Source: Xanthomonas sp. CFBP 8443 (GTDB taxonomy: Bacteria > Pseudomonadota > Gammaproteobacteria > Xanthomonadales > Xanthomonadaceae). From it: a stretch of 64,000 nt of DNA. The stretch is taken from assembly GCF_025666195.1 (NCBI RefSeq), contig NZ_CP102592.1:3968001-4032000 (forward strand), read 5' to 3'. Positions 1 through 9,261 of this stretch are shown in pieces; the first letter of the stretch is position 1; every line of letters begins with the position of its first letter. Position numbers and translations under genes: made by a program. The notes beneath the pieces were generated by a model that ran no database searches, was not told the origin of the DNA, and saw nothing but the letters and a program-made list of their open reading frames with translations.

Positions 1-1
1 G

Positions 2-499
2 CAGTACGCCTCGGTCGGCAGCGACGTGTCCGCGCAGGCCTGGTTCGAAACCGCCGCGCGCACCCGCAGCGGCGAGGAATTCGGCTTCCAGGACGTGCAT
101 GCCAGCACCCTGGCCGACGGCGAACGCGTGCTGGTGTATGCGTGCACGGTGCGCGACGGCGGCCGTGTCGACGGGCGCGTGCTGGGCGTGCTCGGCATCG
201 TGTTCCGCTGGGACGCGCTGGCGCAGACGGTGGTGCAGCGCACCCCGCTGTCGGAGCAGGAATGGGGCCGCAGCCGGGTGTGCATCGTCGACCAGCGCGG
301 CCAGGTCCTGGCCGATTCGGCCGGCCGCATGCTGCAGGAACGGATCGACTTCCCCGGCCGCGAAGCGCTGTTCAAGCAACCGCGTGGCGCGGTGCTGAGC
401 GACCTCGACGGGCGTCCGCACTGCATCGCGCATGCCGCTTCGCCCGGCTACGAAACCTACCGCACCGGCTGGCACTCGCTGATCCTGCAGGCGCTGTAG
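2..499 (+). CDS. Cache/PDC-type sensor domain protein, C-terminal part (5' end outside window)
   Basis: The reading frame is open from the left edge, so only the last 165 codons are present; internal GTG and ATG codons are not taken as the start. The visible protein has the alternating beta-strand pattern of a PDC/Cache ligand-sensing fold, including a strand pair around 'VCIVDQRGQVLADS' (a typical PDC turn) and a final 'GYETYRTGWHSLI' segment. Such domains sit in the periplasm of chemoreceptors and cyclase/kinase sensors, or occur alone. No transmembrane helix or output domain follows, because the frame stops shortly after the fold. Any output domain would therefore have to lie upstream. The family call rests on fold-like patterns only. 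Confidence 0.5.
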   Translation, partial: QYASVGSDVSAQAWFETAARTRSGEEFGFQDVHASTLADGERVLVYACTVRDGGRVDGRVLGVLGIVFRWDALAQTVVQRTPLSEQEWGRSRVCIVDQRGQVLADSAGRMLQERIDFPGREALFKQPRGAVLSDLDGRPHCIAHAASPGYETYRTGWHSLILQAL

Positions 500-527
500 C
501 GCGCTGCGCTCGGGGCGGCGCGCACGC

Positions 528-1529
528 TCAGTGCTGGCCGACCCTGATCACCACCTTGCCCTTGGCGCGCCCGCTCTCGACGTAGGCCAATGCCTGCGCC
601 GTTGCTTCGAACGGGAACACCCGGTCCAGCACCGGGGTGAGGATCCCGGCCTCGAGCAGCGCGCCGATCTCGCGCAACTGGTCGCCGTTGGCGGTCATGA
701 ACAGGAAGGCATAGCTGACGCCGCGCCGCCTGGCCTTCCTGCGGATGCCGCCGCTGAGCAGGCGGATCACCTGCCGCAGCGGCCACGCCAGTCCCTGTTG
801 CGCGGCGAAGTCTGGGTCCGGCGGGCCGGAGATGGAAATGAGCTTGCCGCCGGGCTTGAGCACGCGCAGGGATTTCTCCAGCACGTCGCTGCCCAGGCTG
901 TTGAGGACGACGTCGTAGTCGCGCACGAGGGTCTCGAAGTCCTGCGTCCGGTAGTCGATGACCAGGTCGGCGCCCAGCGCCTTCACCCAGCCGACGTTGC
1001 CGGTGCCGGTGGTGGTCGCGACGAAGGCACCAAGGTGCTTGGCGAGCTGGATGGCGATGCTGCCGACGCCGCCGGAGCCGGCATGGATCAGCACCTTCTG
1101 CCCCTTCTGCAGGCCCGCCGTCTCGACCAGGGCCTGCCACGCGGTCAGCGCGACCAGCGGAATCGAGGCGGCTTCCTCCATGCCGAGGTTGGCGGGCTTC
1201 AACGCCAGCGCGCTTTCCTTGACCACGATACGTTCGGCGAAGCTGCCGATGCGGTCGGCACGCGCGTACACCGCGTCGCCGGGCTTGAAGCGGCGCACGC
1301 CGGCCCCGACCCGCAGCACCACGCCGGCCACGTCGTGACCCAGCACCAGCGGAAACCGGTGCGGCAGGATCAGCTTGAACTCGCCCTTGCGGATCTTCGC
1401 GTCGAGCACGTTGACGCCGGCGGCATGCACCTCCACCAGCACATCGTCGTCGCGCAGCTCCGGTTCGGGCAGCTCGCCGATCCGACCCGGGTGCCTGTTG
1501 CCATAGCCTTCGATGAAGAACGCTTTCAT
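528..1529 (-). CDS. NADP-dependent MDR oxidoreductase (quinone oxidoreductase-like)
   Basis: A 333-residue medium-chain dehydrogenase/reductase. The N-terminal GroES-like domain contains 'PLVLGHDVAGVV' (about residues 60-71). The Rossmann domain has the nucleotide loop AGSGGVG at 150-156, the form typical of NADPH-dependent quinone/enone reductases. The structural and catalytic zinc Cys/His set of alcohol dehydrogenases is not apparent, so reduction of quinones or alpha,beta-unsaturated carbonyls is likelier than alcohol oxidation. The start overlaps the stop of the upstream small membrane protein by 4 nt (ATGA), implying translational coupling. It is the last gene of a five-gene minus-strand operon that starts with an Old Yellow Enzyme. 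The physiological substrate is unknown. Confidence 0.85.
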   Translation of the reverse strand: MKAFFIEGYGNRHPGRIGELPEPELRDDDVLVEVHAAGVNVLDAKIRKGEFKLILPHRFPLVLGHDVAGVVLRVGAGVRRFKPGDAVYARADRIGSFAERIVVKESALALKPANLGMEEAASIPLVALTAWQALVETAGLQKGQKVLIHAGSGGVGSIAIQLAKHLGAFVATTTGTGNVGWVKALGADLVIDYRTQDFETLVRDYDVVLNSLGSDVLEKSLRVLKPGGKLISISGPPDPDFAAQQGLAWPLRQVIRLLSGGIRRKARRRGVSYAFLFMTANGDQLREIGALLEAGILTPVLDRVFPFEATAQALAYVESGRAKGKVVIRVGQH

Positions 1530-1900
1530 GATTTTTCCCTGACGAAAACGAATGCGAGGACGAACCCGATTTCGAGCACGGCTGCGACCAGGATCCCGCG
1601 GCCCGCGTGGCCGCTGGCCAGTTCGCCGATGCCCAGCGCCGCCAGCAACGTACAGGCGGTGACGAAGCCCGCCACCAGCGCCGAACGCGCCGGCGATGGC
1701 GCCGCGCCGCGCGCCATGAAGAACATCACGCTCAGGCCCGCATACAACGCGGCCCCGCGTCGCGCCATCAGCTCGGCCGAAGGCGAAGCGCCGACGTCCC
1801 AGTTCGCCAGCATCGCACCCGGCGAGAACATCCAGGTGCAGGCGATCGCCAGGAACAGCAGCGAGGCCAGGACCGACAGCGAGCGGAAACCCAGGCGCAT
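1526..1900 (-). CDS. Small four-helix inner-membrane protein of unknown function
   Basis: A 124-residue protein beginning MRLGFRSLS. It has four hydrophobic segments: about residues 8-26, 47-62, 72-92 and 100-121. A short conserved-looking 'RRGAALYAGL' stretch precedes the second. It lies 5 bp after the stop of the SDR gene and its own stop overlaps the oxidoreductase start, so it is an internal cistron of the redox operon. A longer upstream extension of the frame is rejected because it would run antisense-like through the SDR coding sequence. Small proteins of this shape (DUF4345/DoxX-like) often accompany oxidoreductases, but I cannot assign the family with certainty. Confidence 0.65.
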   Translation of the reverse strand: MRLGFRSLSVLASLLFLAIACTWMFSPGAMLANWDVGASPSAELMARRGAALYAGLSVMFFMARGAAPSPARSALVAGFVTACTLLAALGIGELASGHAGRGILVAAVLEIGFVLAFVFVREKS

Positions 1901-1905
1901 GACGG

Positions 1906-2691
1906 TCACCGGTTGAGGATGCGCGACAGCACGGCCTGGTGGATCCAGCGCGGCGTCGTCCACATGAAGACCGCGTTCAACTTGTTGATCAGCCCGGGCA
2001 CCACGCTGATGCGACCGGCGTCCAGCGCGCGCATGCCGGCACGCACCACCGGCGGCGTCTGCATCATCAACGCCGCGAGCTGCGGCGTGATCCGCTGCTG
2101 CGCGACGCGCGCGAAGCCGGTGTCGGTCAGTCCCGGACACAGCGTGGTCACGGTGACGCCATCGCGGGCGAACTCGCGATGCAGCGCCTCGCCCAGGCGC
2201 AGGACGTAGGCCTTGGCGGCCGAATACACCGCGAAGTCTTCCACGCCCTGGTAGGCCAGCAGGCTGGCCACCTGCAGGATCTTCCCGTGCCGGCGCCGCT
2301 GCATGTCCTGGCCGAACAGGTGCGTCATCGCGGTCAGGCTGGCAATATCCAGCTGGATCATCGACAGCACCGGCTCCAGTTCGGCCGCCAGGAACCGCCC
2401 CTGCAGCCCGTGCCCGGCATTGTTGATCAGCACCTCGACGTCGATGCCGCGCGCGTGCAGGCCGGCGTGGAGCCGGCGCACTGCCGCGATCTGCGACAGA
2501 TCCACCTGTTCGACGAGGATCTCCACGCCGTGCCGCTGCCGCAACGCCTGCGCCAGCGCATCGAGCCGGTCCAGGCGCCGCGCGACCAGGATCAGCCTGT
2601 GGCCGCGCGCCGCGTACTGCCGGGCGAATTCCTCGCCGAATCCACTCGATGCGCCGGTGATCAGCACCCAGCTGTCGCGTTGCGGTTTCAT
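1906..2691 (-). CDS. Short-chain dehydrogenase/reductase (classical SDR)
   Basis: A 261-residue classical SDR. The cofactor loop TGASSGFG is at residues 12-19, NNAG at 90-93, and the catalytic set is Ser143, Tyr156 and Lys160 (YSAAK). The basic residues after beta-2 ('VARRLDRL') favour NADP(H). The C-terminus extends beyond the catalytic core and ends in a hydrophobic/aromatic segment (FMWTTPRW), which could associate with membranes. ATG at 2691 is used; further in-frame upstream codons enter low-probability sequence. The gene lies 40 bp after the preceding SDR and 5 bp before the small membrane protein. Substrate is unknown; it probably acts on the same carbonyl chemistry as the operon's ene-reductase. 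Confidence 0.85.
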   Translation of the reverse strand: MKPQRDSWVLITGASSGFGEEFARQYAARGHRLILVARRLDRLDALAQALRQRHGVEILVEQVDLSQIAAVRRLHAGLHARGIDVEVLINNAGHGLQGRFLAAELEPVLSMIQLDIASLTAMTHLFGQDMQRRRHGKILQVASLLAYQGVEDFAVYSAAKAYVLRLGEALHREFARDGVTVTTLCPGLTDTGFARVAQQRITPQLAALMMQTPPVVRAGMRALDAGRISVVPGLINKLNAVFMWTTPRWIHQAVLSRILNR

Positions 2692-2731
2692 GGTGATGGT
2701 CTCGATCGCGACAGGTGAGGGGCTGCAGGCT

Positions 2732-3520
2732 TCAGGCCGCCGGCCGGTAGCGTTCCGCGGCATTGGCCTGGCGGATGCTTCCCAGCAGCGCCTGCCTGGC
2801 GCCGTCGAGGGCGTCCCAGCGGTCGGCATCGTGCAGCGGCGGGATGGTCACCAGTTCGCGGCGATCGAAGCCGATCAGCGCCGCATCGACCAGTTCCTCG
2901 ACGTCCATCACCTCGGGCAGCGTGTTGACGTCGATGCCCGCACGCTCCCAGATCTCGGTGCGGGTGGCCGCCGGAAGCACCGCCTGCACGTACACGCCCT
3001 TGGGCGCCAGTTCCAGGTTCATGCCCTGCGACAGGAACAGCACGAAGGCCTTGGTCGCGCCGTACACGGTCATGCCGAATTCCGGCGCCAGGCCGACCAC
3101 CGAGCCGATGTTGACGATCGCGCCGTTGCCGGACTGCGCCAGCCGCGGCGCGATCGCCACCGCCAGCCGCGTCAGCGCGGTGGTGTTGAGCGCCAGCAGG
3201 CGTTCGACGCCCTCGCCCGTCTGCTCGGCGAAGCCGCCGGACTGGGCCATGCCGGCGTTGTTGATGAGGATGCCGATGCGCGCGTCGTCGCGCAGGCGCG
3301 CTTCGACCTGCGCAACGTCGGCCGCTGCGGTGAGATCGGCCTGCAGTACGTCGACCGCGACCTTGTGCTCCACGCGCAGGCGCGCGGCGAGCGCGTCCAG
3401 GCGGGTCTTGTCGCGTGCGACCAGGACCAGGTCGTGGCCGCGCTGGGCGAAACGCTGCGCGTAGACGGCGCCGATGCCGCTGGAGGCGCCGGTGATGAGG
3501 ACGGTGGAAGTGCTGCTCAT
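2732..3520 (-). CDS. Short-chain dehydrogenase/reductase (classical SDR), second copy
   Basis: A 262-residue SDR with TGASSGIG at residues 10-17, NNAG at 87-90, Ser140, and the active-site pair Tyr153/Lys157 (YGATK). It is only moderately similar to the adjacent SDR, so the pair is not a recent duplication. 'VARDKTRLDALAARL' after the second strand suggests NADP preference. It starts about 70 bp downstream of the ene-reductase stop and is read in the same direction, as the second gene of the operon. It could reduce ketones or aldehydes produced or tolerated by the cluster; no substrate can be named. Confidence 0.85.
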   Translation of the reverse strand: MSSTSTVLITGASSGIGAVYAQRFAQRGHDLVLVARDKTRLDALAARLRVEHKVAVDVLQADLTAAADVAQVEARLRDDARIGILINNAGMAQSGGFAEQTGEGVERLLALNTTALTRLAVAIAPRLAQSGNGAIVNIGSVVGLAPEFGMTVYGATKAFVLFLSQGMNLELAPKGVYVQAVLPAATRTEIWERAGIDVNTLPEVMDVEELVDAALIGFDRRELVTIPPLHDADRWDALDGARQALLGSIRQANAAERYRPAA

Positions 3521-3591
3521 GCGAGTGGTCTCTTCGGATCGAAAGGGAAAGTGCGGCCACGACGACGTGGCCGGTGGGACGACGGTGCCGC

Positions 3592-4686
3592 TCAGGCGCT
3601 GGCGCTTTCGGCCAGCGTCGGGTAATCGATGTAGCCCTTGGCGCCGCCGCCATAGAGCGTGGCCGGATCCGGGGCGGCCAGCGGCGCGCCGGCCTGCAAC
3701 CGCTCGACCAGGTCGGGATTGCCGATGAACGCGCGGCCGAAGGCGAACAGGTCGGCGCTGCCGGCGGCAAGGCTGGCGCTGGCCAGCGCCGGGTCGTAGC
3801 CGTTGTTGGCCAGATAGGTTTGCTTGAAGCGACTGCGCAGCGCGGCGTAGTCGAACGGCGCCACGTCGCGCGGCCCGCCGGTGGCGCCCTCCACCACATG
3901 CAGGTAGACGATGCCCAGCGCGCTGAGTCGCTCGGCGATGTAGTCGTACTGCGGCTGCGGATCGCTGCAGGAGATGCCGTTGGCCGGCGACACCGGCGAG
4001 ATGCGCACGCCGGTACGGTCGGCACCGATGGCCGCGGCCACCGCCGCGGCGACCTCCAGCAACAGGCGCGCGCGGTTCTCGATGGAACCGCCGTAGGCGT
4101 CGCTGCGCTGGTTGGCGCCGTCCTTGACGAACTGCTCCAGCAGATAGCCGTTGGCGCCATGCAGTTCCACCCCGTCGAAGCCGGCGGCGATGGCGTTGAT
4201 CGCGGCCTGGCGGAAGTCGTCCACGATGCGCGGCAGCTCGTCGCGCTCCAGCGCGCGCGGCGCGGACACGTCGGCGAAGCCGTTGTTGACGAAGGTCTTG
4301 GTGGCGGCGGCGATCGCCGAAGGCGCCACCGGCGCGGTCCCGCCGGGACGCAGGTCCACGTGCGAGACGCGGCCGACGTGCCACAGCTGCACGAAGATGC
4401 GCCCGCCCTTGGCGTGCACCGCGTCGGTGACCGCGCGCCATCCTTCGATCTGCGCCGGAGTGTAGATGCCGGGCGTGTCCTGGTAGCCCTGCGCGTCCAC
4501 CGAGATCTGCGTCGCCTCGGTGATCAACAGGCCTGCGGACGCGCGCTGGGCGTAGTAGGTGGCGGCCAGTTCGCTGGGCACCAGGCCCTTGCCGGCGCGA
4601 TTGCGGGTCAGCGGCGCCATGACGATGCGGTTGGCGAGCGTCAGCGGGCCCAGCGGGTACGGCGTGAACAGTGCGGTATCGGACAT
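3592..4686 (-). CDS. Old Yellow Enzyme-family alkene reductase (NemA-like)
   Basis: A 364-residue FMN-dependent ene-reductase. Visible OYE features are 'NRIVMAPLTRNRAG' (about 19-32), the substrate-binding pair His176/Asn179 in 'VELHGANGY', the proton-donating Tyr181, and 'NQRSDAYGGSIENR'. C-terminal phosphate-binding residues lie around 'FAFGRAFIGNPDL'. The family reduces activated C=C bonds of enals, maleimides and nitro compounds using NAD(P)H. It is the promoter-proximal gene of a five-gene operon, divergent from a TetR regulator. This resembles nemR-nemA organisation in which the TetR protein senses reactive electrophiles. The electrophile-response role is inference from that analogy. 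Confidence 0.93.
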   Translation of the reverse strand: MSDTALFTPYPLGPLTLANRIVMAPLTRNRAGKGLVPSELAATYYAQRASAGLLITEATQISVDAQGYQDTPGIYTPAQIEGWRAVTDAVHAKGGRIFVQLWHVGRVSHVDLRPGGTAPVAPSAIAAATKTFVNNGFADVSAPRALERDELPRIVDDFRQAAINAIAAGFDGVELHGANGYLLEQFVKDGANQRSDAYGGSIENRARLLLEVAAAVAAAIGADRTGVRISPVSPANGISCSDPQPQYDYIAERLSALGIVYLHVVEGATGGPRDVAPFDYAALRSRFKQTYLANNGYDPALASASLAAGSADLFAFGRAFIGNPDLVERLQAGAPLAAPDPATLYGGGAKGYIDYPTLAESASA

Positions 4687-4840
4687 GGTGGCGTTGGTTC
4701 TCGAAGGTGGAGGCGTGCCGGCGGCGCGACGATCGGCACCGCAATGCGGCGCGGCGCGGCGATGGACGGGCGCCCCCGGGAAACAGGTGAATCGAAGCAG
4801 CCACGCAATGATGACGACCATAATCTAACTTGTCAATGTT

Positions 4841-4860
4841 TTGATGATGACCAGCATCAA
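4841..4860. promoter_or_regulatory. Candidate TetR operator palindrome
   Basis: TTGATGATGACCAGCATCAA: 6-bp perfect arms (TTGATG/CATCAA) around an 8-bp centre that is itself nearly symmetric. It lies between the divergent tetR-type gene (start 4904) and the ene-reductase operon (start 4686). A TTGACA hexamer on the minus strand (4831-4836) lies 4 bp away, so a bound repressor could cover the operon's -35 region. Binding is inference; only the symmetry and position are seen. Confidence 0.5.
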
Positions 4861-4903
4861 TGTATCCTTGACCCTGGAAAGGCGACACTGGAGGGCATCC
4901 GCG

Positions 4904-5503
4904 ATGAAGGTCAGCAAGGCGCAGGCGCAGGCGAACCGGGCGCATATCGTCGAAACCGCGTCCGCGCTGTTTCGCGAGCGCGGCTACGAGGGGATCGGCG
5001 TGGCCGATCTGATGGCCGCCGCCGGTTTCACCCACGGCGGCTTCTACAAGCACTTCGCGTCCAAGGCCGACCTGGCGGCGGAGGCGACGGCATGCGGGAT
5101 TGCGCAGACGGTGGCCCAGGTCGGAGGAATCGATGCGCCGGAATTCGTCCGCCGCTATGTGTCGCGCGCGCACCGCGATACCCGCACGGTCGGCTGCACC
5201 ATGGCCGCGCTGGGCGGCGACGCCGCGCGCCAGCCGGAGGCGGTGCGGGCCGCGTTCGCGGACGGCATCGAAGGCGTATTGGCGGCCCTGGAACGCGAGG
5301 ACGCTGCAGCGACCGACGGCGGCCCCGACCAAGCGCGCGCCAAGCGCCTGGACATGCTGGCGCACGCCCTCGGCGCGATCGTCATGTCCCGGGCCTGCCC
5401 CGACGATTCGCCGCTGGCGGACGAGATCCTCGCCACCTGCCGCGCCACCCTGCTCGCATCGTTGGACCCGGGCCTGGAGACAGACACGCGCGGCGCGGCG
5501 TGA
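4904..5503 (+). CDS. TetR/AcrR-family transcriptional regulator
   Basis: A 199-residue regulator. The N-terminal helix-turn-helix runs from about residue 10 to 55 and includes 'HIVETASALFRERGYEGIGVADLMAAAGFTHGGFYKHFASK' split over helices 1-4, the classic TetR pattern ending in FYKHF. The C-terminal ligand domain carries a Cys in 'TVGCTMAALGGDAARQ', typical of the subgroup related to NemR/YxaF-like regulators. ATG 4904 is chosen over the in-frame ATG at 4841 because GGAGGG lies 8 nt upstream and the earlier ATG lies inside the palindrome. It is divergent from the ene-reductase operon and is probably its local repressor; autoregulation through the palindrome is also likely. Confidence 0.88.
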   Translation: MKVSKAQAQANRAHIVETASALFRERGYEGIGVADLMAAAGFTHGGFYKHFASKADLAAEATACGIAQTVAQVGGIDAPEFVRRYVSRAHRDTRTVGCTMAALGGDAARQPEAVRAAFADGIEGVLAALEREDAAATDGGPDQARAKRLDMLAHALGAIVMSRACPDDSPLADEILATCRATLLASLDPGLETDTRGAA

Positions 5504-5933
5504 TCGCGGCGCCCCGCAACGCCACATGCACGCACGCCGCCAGCGGTGACGCGATACCGCCGCGGGCGCCAGCGCGCTCGCCGCGGCTGCTGGCTCGGCG
5601 GGACGCCGTCTGCAGAGCCAACACGTCGCACGCCCCTCCTTTGGCTGCCATCGCTGGCAACCGATGTCGGAAAGAGCGCATCCCATCACAAGACGCTCTC
5701 CGAGCTTGCAGTGGTCCGCCGACCACGCGCGACGCGGGCGCTGTCCGCAAGCCCATGCGCCATGCAGCGTGCATCGACCCGCATGAATGCGCATGAGCGC
5801 AAATATCATATTGACGGTGCCGTTTCGGCATGCCTAAGCTCGGCGCGCATCGCTGATGCGAGCCGAATGCGGGTGTGTCAGCATGGTATGGATGGAATTT
5901 GGAAATTCAGGCGCAATCACAAGGTAAACGGAC
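5504..5933. other. 430-bp intergenic region without a recognisable gene
   Basis: This stretch lies between the TetR gene and the small secreted protein. Frames through it give low-complexity Arg/Pro/Ala translations with no start signal or family resemblance. The base composition falls toward the right end, which is probably the promoter of the gene at 5934. No hairpin terminator of quality was found after the TetR gene. Confidence 0.5.
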
Positions 5934-6395
5934 ATGACCATGAAACCTTTTCGCACGCTTTGCATCTCGGCCATGCTGGCCGCCACCTTCGCTGCTCCGG
6001 CATTCGCCGCAAAGGTGGACGACCCGAGCCTCTACACGACCGAAGCGCTGAAGAAGAACTTGGTCCTCGGCAAGACGACGAAGGAAGAGGTTCGCGCCAT
6101 CTATGGCGATCCGGACTATGTGCATAGAGCCTCCGCGAAGGAAGGCGGATATGAGACGTCCTGGAGCTACAGTCCCACCGAATCGCATGGCGAGAAAGTG
6201 CGCGAGACCGTGGGCGGAATCGTCAGGGGAATGTTGCCCGGCTGGCACACCGGACAGGCAGTGAACGAGGCGCAGAAACATGGTGTCGGCGCGCGCAACG
6301 TCAAAGGCTACAGCTTGTCCGTTTCCTACGATGCGAAAGGCGTCGTCACCGACTACGAGCAGACCGAAGACAACAACTCCAAGGACTCGCTGTAA
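5934..6395 (+). CDS. Small secreted protein with BamE/SmpA-OmlA-like fold
   Basis: A 153-residue protein with a cleavable signal peptide (MTMKPFRTLCISAMLAATFA, likely cleaved after AFA near residue 24). The mature part contains 'LVLGKTTKEEVRAIYGDPD', the hallmark of the SmpA/OmlA (BamE-like) fold: a helix start with G-K-T-T-x-E-E-V followed by a Gly-Asp-Pro turn. There is no lipobox Cys, so it is not an outer-membrane lipoprotein like BamE itself. ATG at 5934 or 5940 could be used; AAGG about 10 nt upstream fits either. The gene is monocistronic and ends before a strong terminator. GC content is visibly lower than its neighbours. Function unknown; periplasmic. Confidence 0.7.
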   Translation: MTMKPFRTLCISAMLAATFAAPAFAAKVDDPSLYTTEALKKNLVLGKTTKEEVRAIYGDPDYVHRASAKEGGYETSWSYSPTESHGEKVRETVGGIVRGMLPGWHTGQAVNEAQKHGVGARNVKGYSLSVSYDAKGVVTDYEQTEDNNSKDSL

Positions 6396-6488
6396 CCGGC
6401 GCATCCGCCCGACATGAGGGCACCTCGCCAGGCATAGCCATGCAAGCGCATCAGGTGCCGACCGATCGGCTCCTGGCATGTCTCAAAC

Positions 6489-6515
6489 AAAAAGGAGCGC
6501 AGTTGCGCTCCTTTT
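6489..6515. terminator. Bidirectional intrinsic terminator
   Basis: AAAAAGGAGCGC-agtt-GCGCTCCTTTTT forms a perfect 12-bp stem with A-run and T-run flanks, so it can act on both strands: after the BamE-like gene (+) and after gapA (-). Confidence 0.85.
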
Positions 6516-6626
6516 TGCATTCCCCTGTCGCCCGCCGATTCAACCGCCAGATTCACCGCCGGGACATTGCACGGCAAGCCCCGGCAAAGCGATGAATCCG
6601 GCGCGACGGTGCGGACGCGGCCTGGC

Positions 6627-7682
<1,056 letters not shown>

Positions 7683-7718
7683 CTATCAGGCCGGCCGTAT
7701 CGCGCCCTGCACCCGGTT

Positions 7719-7732
7719 TTGATCAGGATCAA
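7719..7732. promoter_or_regulatory. FNR/ANR-type binding site (consensus match)
   Basis: TTGATCAGGATCAA matches the FNR consensus TTGAT-N4-ATCAA at all ten specified bases. It lies 56 bp before the ATG of the first ompW gene and about 90 bp before the divergent gapA start. OmpW is an established FNR target in E. coli. Which promoter it serves here, and which CRP/FNR-family protein binds it, is inference. Confidence 0.7.
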
Positions 7733-7787
7733 GGCGGCGCGCAGCCCTTGGCAGGACACTGCGCCCACACCCAACCGAGACCTCATC

Positions 7788-8417
7788 ATGCGCAAGACCT
7801 CCCCCCTCCTGCTGTCCGGCCTGGCGGCCGCCCTTTCGCTGTGCGCCCTGCCCGCGCTGGCGCAGTCGCAGGGCGACTGGACCGTGGGCATCGGCGCCCA
7901 CCAAGTCAATCCGAAATCCGACAACGGCAAGCTGGCCGGCGGCACGCTGCCGCTGAGCATCGGCAGCGACATCAAGCCGACCGTCACCTTCGAATACTTC
8001 GTTCGCCAGGACCTGGGCATCGAGGTGCTGGCCGCGCTGCCGTTCAAGCACGATATCGACGTCAAGGGCGTCGGCAAGGTCGGCAGCACCAAGCACCTGC
8101 CGCCGGTGGTCTCGCTGCAGTACCACTTCAACAGCGCCGGCAAGGTCTCCCCGTTCGTCGGCGCCGGCATCAACTACACCACCTTCTTCAGCGAGGACAC
8201 CAGCGGCGCGCTGGCCGGCACCAAGCTCAAGCTGGAAGATTCCTGGGGCCTGGCCGCGCACGTCGGCGTGGACTTCGCGCTCACCGACACCTCGGCGCTG
8301 CGGGTGGACCTGCGCTGGGCCGACATCGACAGCAAGGTCAAGGTCGATGGCGCCAGCATGGGCACCGCGCAGATCGATCCGCTGGTGTACGGCCTGGCCT
8401 ATGTGATGAAGTTCTGA
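7788..8417 (+). CDS. ompW: OmpW-family outer-membrane beta-barrel protein, copy 1
   Basis: A 209-residue small barrel with a signal peptide ending LPALAQ (about residue 25). Family features are the N-terminal 'GDWTVGIGAHQVNPKS', 'VTFEYFVRQDLGIEVLAALPFKHDI', 'LPPVVSLQYHF', 'SPFVGAGINYTTFF' and a terminal Phe (YVMKF) that serves as the Bam insertion signal. OmpW forms an eight-stranded barrel with a hydrophobic channel. ATG 7788 is chosen because the signal peptide begins there. The consensus FNR-type box upstream suggests oxygen-responsive expression. A second OmpW gene follows 118 bp downstream. Confidence 0.92.
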   Translation: MRKTSPLLLSGLAAALSLCALPALAQSQGDWTVGIGAHQVNPKSDNGKLAGGTLPLSIGSDIKPTVTFEYFVRQDLGIEVLAALPFKHDIDVKGVGKVGSTKHLPPVVSLQYHFNSAGKVSPFVGAGINYTTFFSEDTSGALAGTKLKLEDSWGLAAHVGVDFALTDTSALRVDLRWADIDSKVKVDGASMGTAQIDPLVYGLAYVMKF

Positions 8418-8535
8418 GGGCTGCACGGCGACGCCGCTTCTCTGGCAGACTAGGCTCCACAAGGATGTGGATCGGCCGCCGCCGGGCCGGCACTGGGATT
8501 CGCATCCGCCCATTCGCCGTCCACCGGGGTCCCCA

Positions 8536-9156
8536 ATGAAGCCACGCCTGTTCCGCCGTCTCGCCGTCGCCGCCCTCGCTGCCATCGCCCTGCCCGCCGC
8601 GGCGCAGTCGGCCGGCCACTACACCACCAGCTACGGCATCCACGGCATGGTGCCCGGCTCGTCGAACGGCACGCTGGAGGGCAGCGACCAGCGTTTCAGC
8701 GCCGACACCACGCCGGCGCTCTCGTTCAGCTACGAATACTTCTTCCGCGGCAACCTCGGCCTGGAGATCCAGACCCTGGTCGGGCAGCAGAAGATCGGCC
8801 TGGAACAGGGCGGCGATGTCGGCCGCGCCTGGGCGCTGTCGCCGACGTTCTCGCTGCAGTACCACTTCAACGGCAACGGCGACATCTCCCCGTTCGTCGG
8901 CGTCGGCCTCAACTACACCACCTTCCTGGGCGCCGACGGCAAGGGCGCGTTCTCCAGGGAAGACGTCAAGTTCAAGGACAGCTTCGGCCCTGCGGTGCAT
9001 GCCGGCGTGGACTTCGCCGTGGGCGAGCGCAGCGCGCTGCGTGTGGACGCGCGCTGGACCAGCATGCGCAGCGACGTGGAAGTGAACAGCGGCAAGCTCG
9101 GCGAGGCCAAGCTCGACCCGATCACCTACGGCGTCGCCTACATGATGTACTTCTGA
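8536..9156 (+). CDS. OmpW-family outer-membrane protein, copy 2
   Basis: A 206-residue OmpW paralogue of the preceding gene, with a signal peptide ending LPAAAQS near residue 24. The core motifs are kept ('FSYEYFFRGNLGLEIQTLVGQQKIGL', 'SPTFSLQYHF', 'SPFVGVGLNYTTFL') and it ends in a terminal Phe (YMMYF). The 5' extension before ATG 8536 is Pro/Arg-rich and is rejected as non-coding. Loop sequences diverge from copy 1 more than the strands do, as expected for an older tandem duplication with divergent ligand or surface specificity. The 118-bp gap to copy 1 has no clear terminator, so co-transcription from the FNR-box promoter is possible. Confidence 0.9.
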   Translation: MKPRLFRRLAVAALAAIALPAAAQSAGHYTTSYGIHGMVPGSSNGTLEGSDQRFSADTTPALSFSYEYFFRGNLGLEIQTLVGQQKIGLEQGGDVGRAWALSPTFSLQYHFNGNGDISPFVGVGLNYTTFLGADGKGAFSREDVKFKDSFGPAVHAGVDFAVGERSALRVDARWTSMRSDVEVNSGKLGEAKLDPITYGVAYMMYF

Positions 9157-9172
9157 TCCAACGCGCTCGCGG

Positions 9173-9193
9173 GCCTCGCCGCGTGGGCGAGGC
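9173..9193 (+). terminator. Hairpin after second ompW gene, possible terminator
   Basis: GCCTCGCC-gcgtg-GGCGAGGC forms an 8-bp perfect stem 17 nt after the stop codon, but is followed by only TT, so termination efficiency is uncertain. Confidence 0.4.
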
Positions 9194-9261
9194 TTAGCGG
9201 TTGCGCAACGGCGCGATGACGCGGCCATGGCAACGTCATCGGCGCCGGCTAGAATCCGCGC

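Noticed and set aside
3574-5796. Long plus-strand frame across the ene-reductase and TetR region
   Set aside because: Overlaps well-supported genes on both strands; the composition is typical of a shadow frame.
5504-5933. Possible small genes in the gap after the TetR gene
   Set aside because: No start with RBS and no recognisable protein; treated as intergenic.
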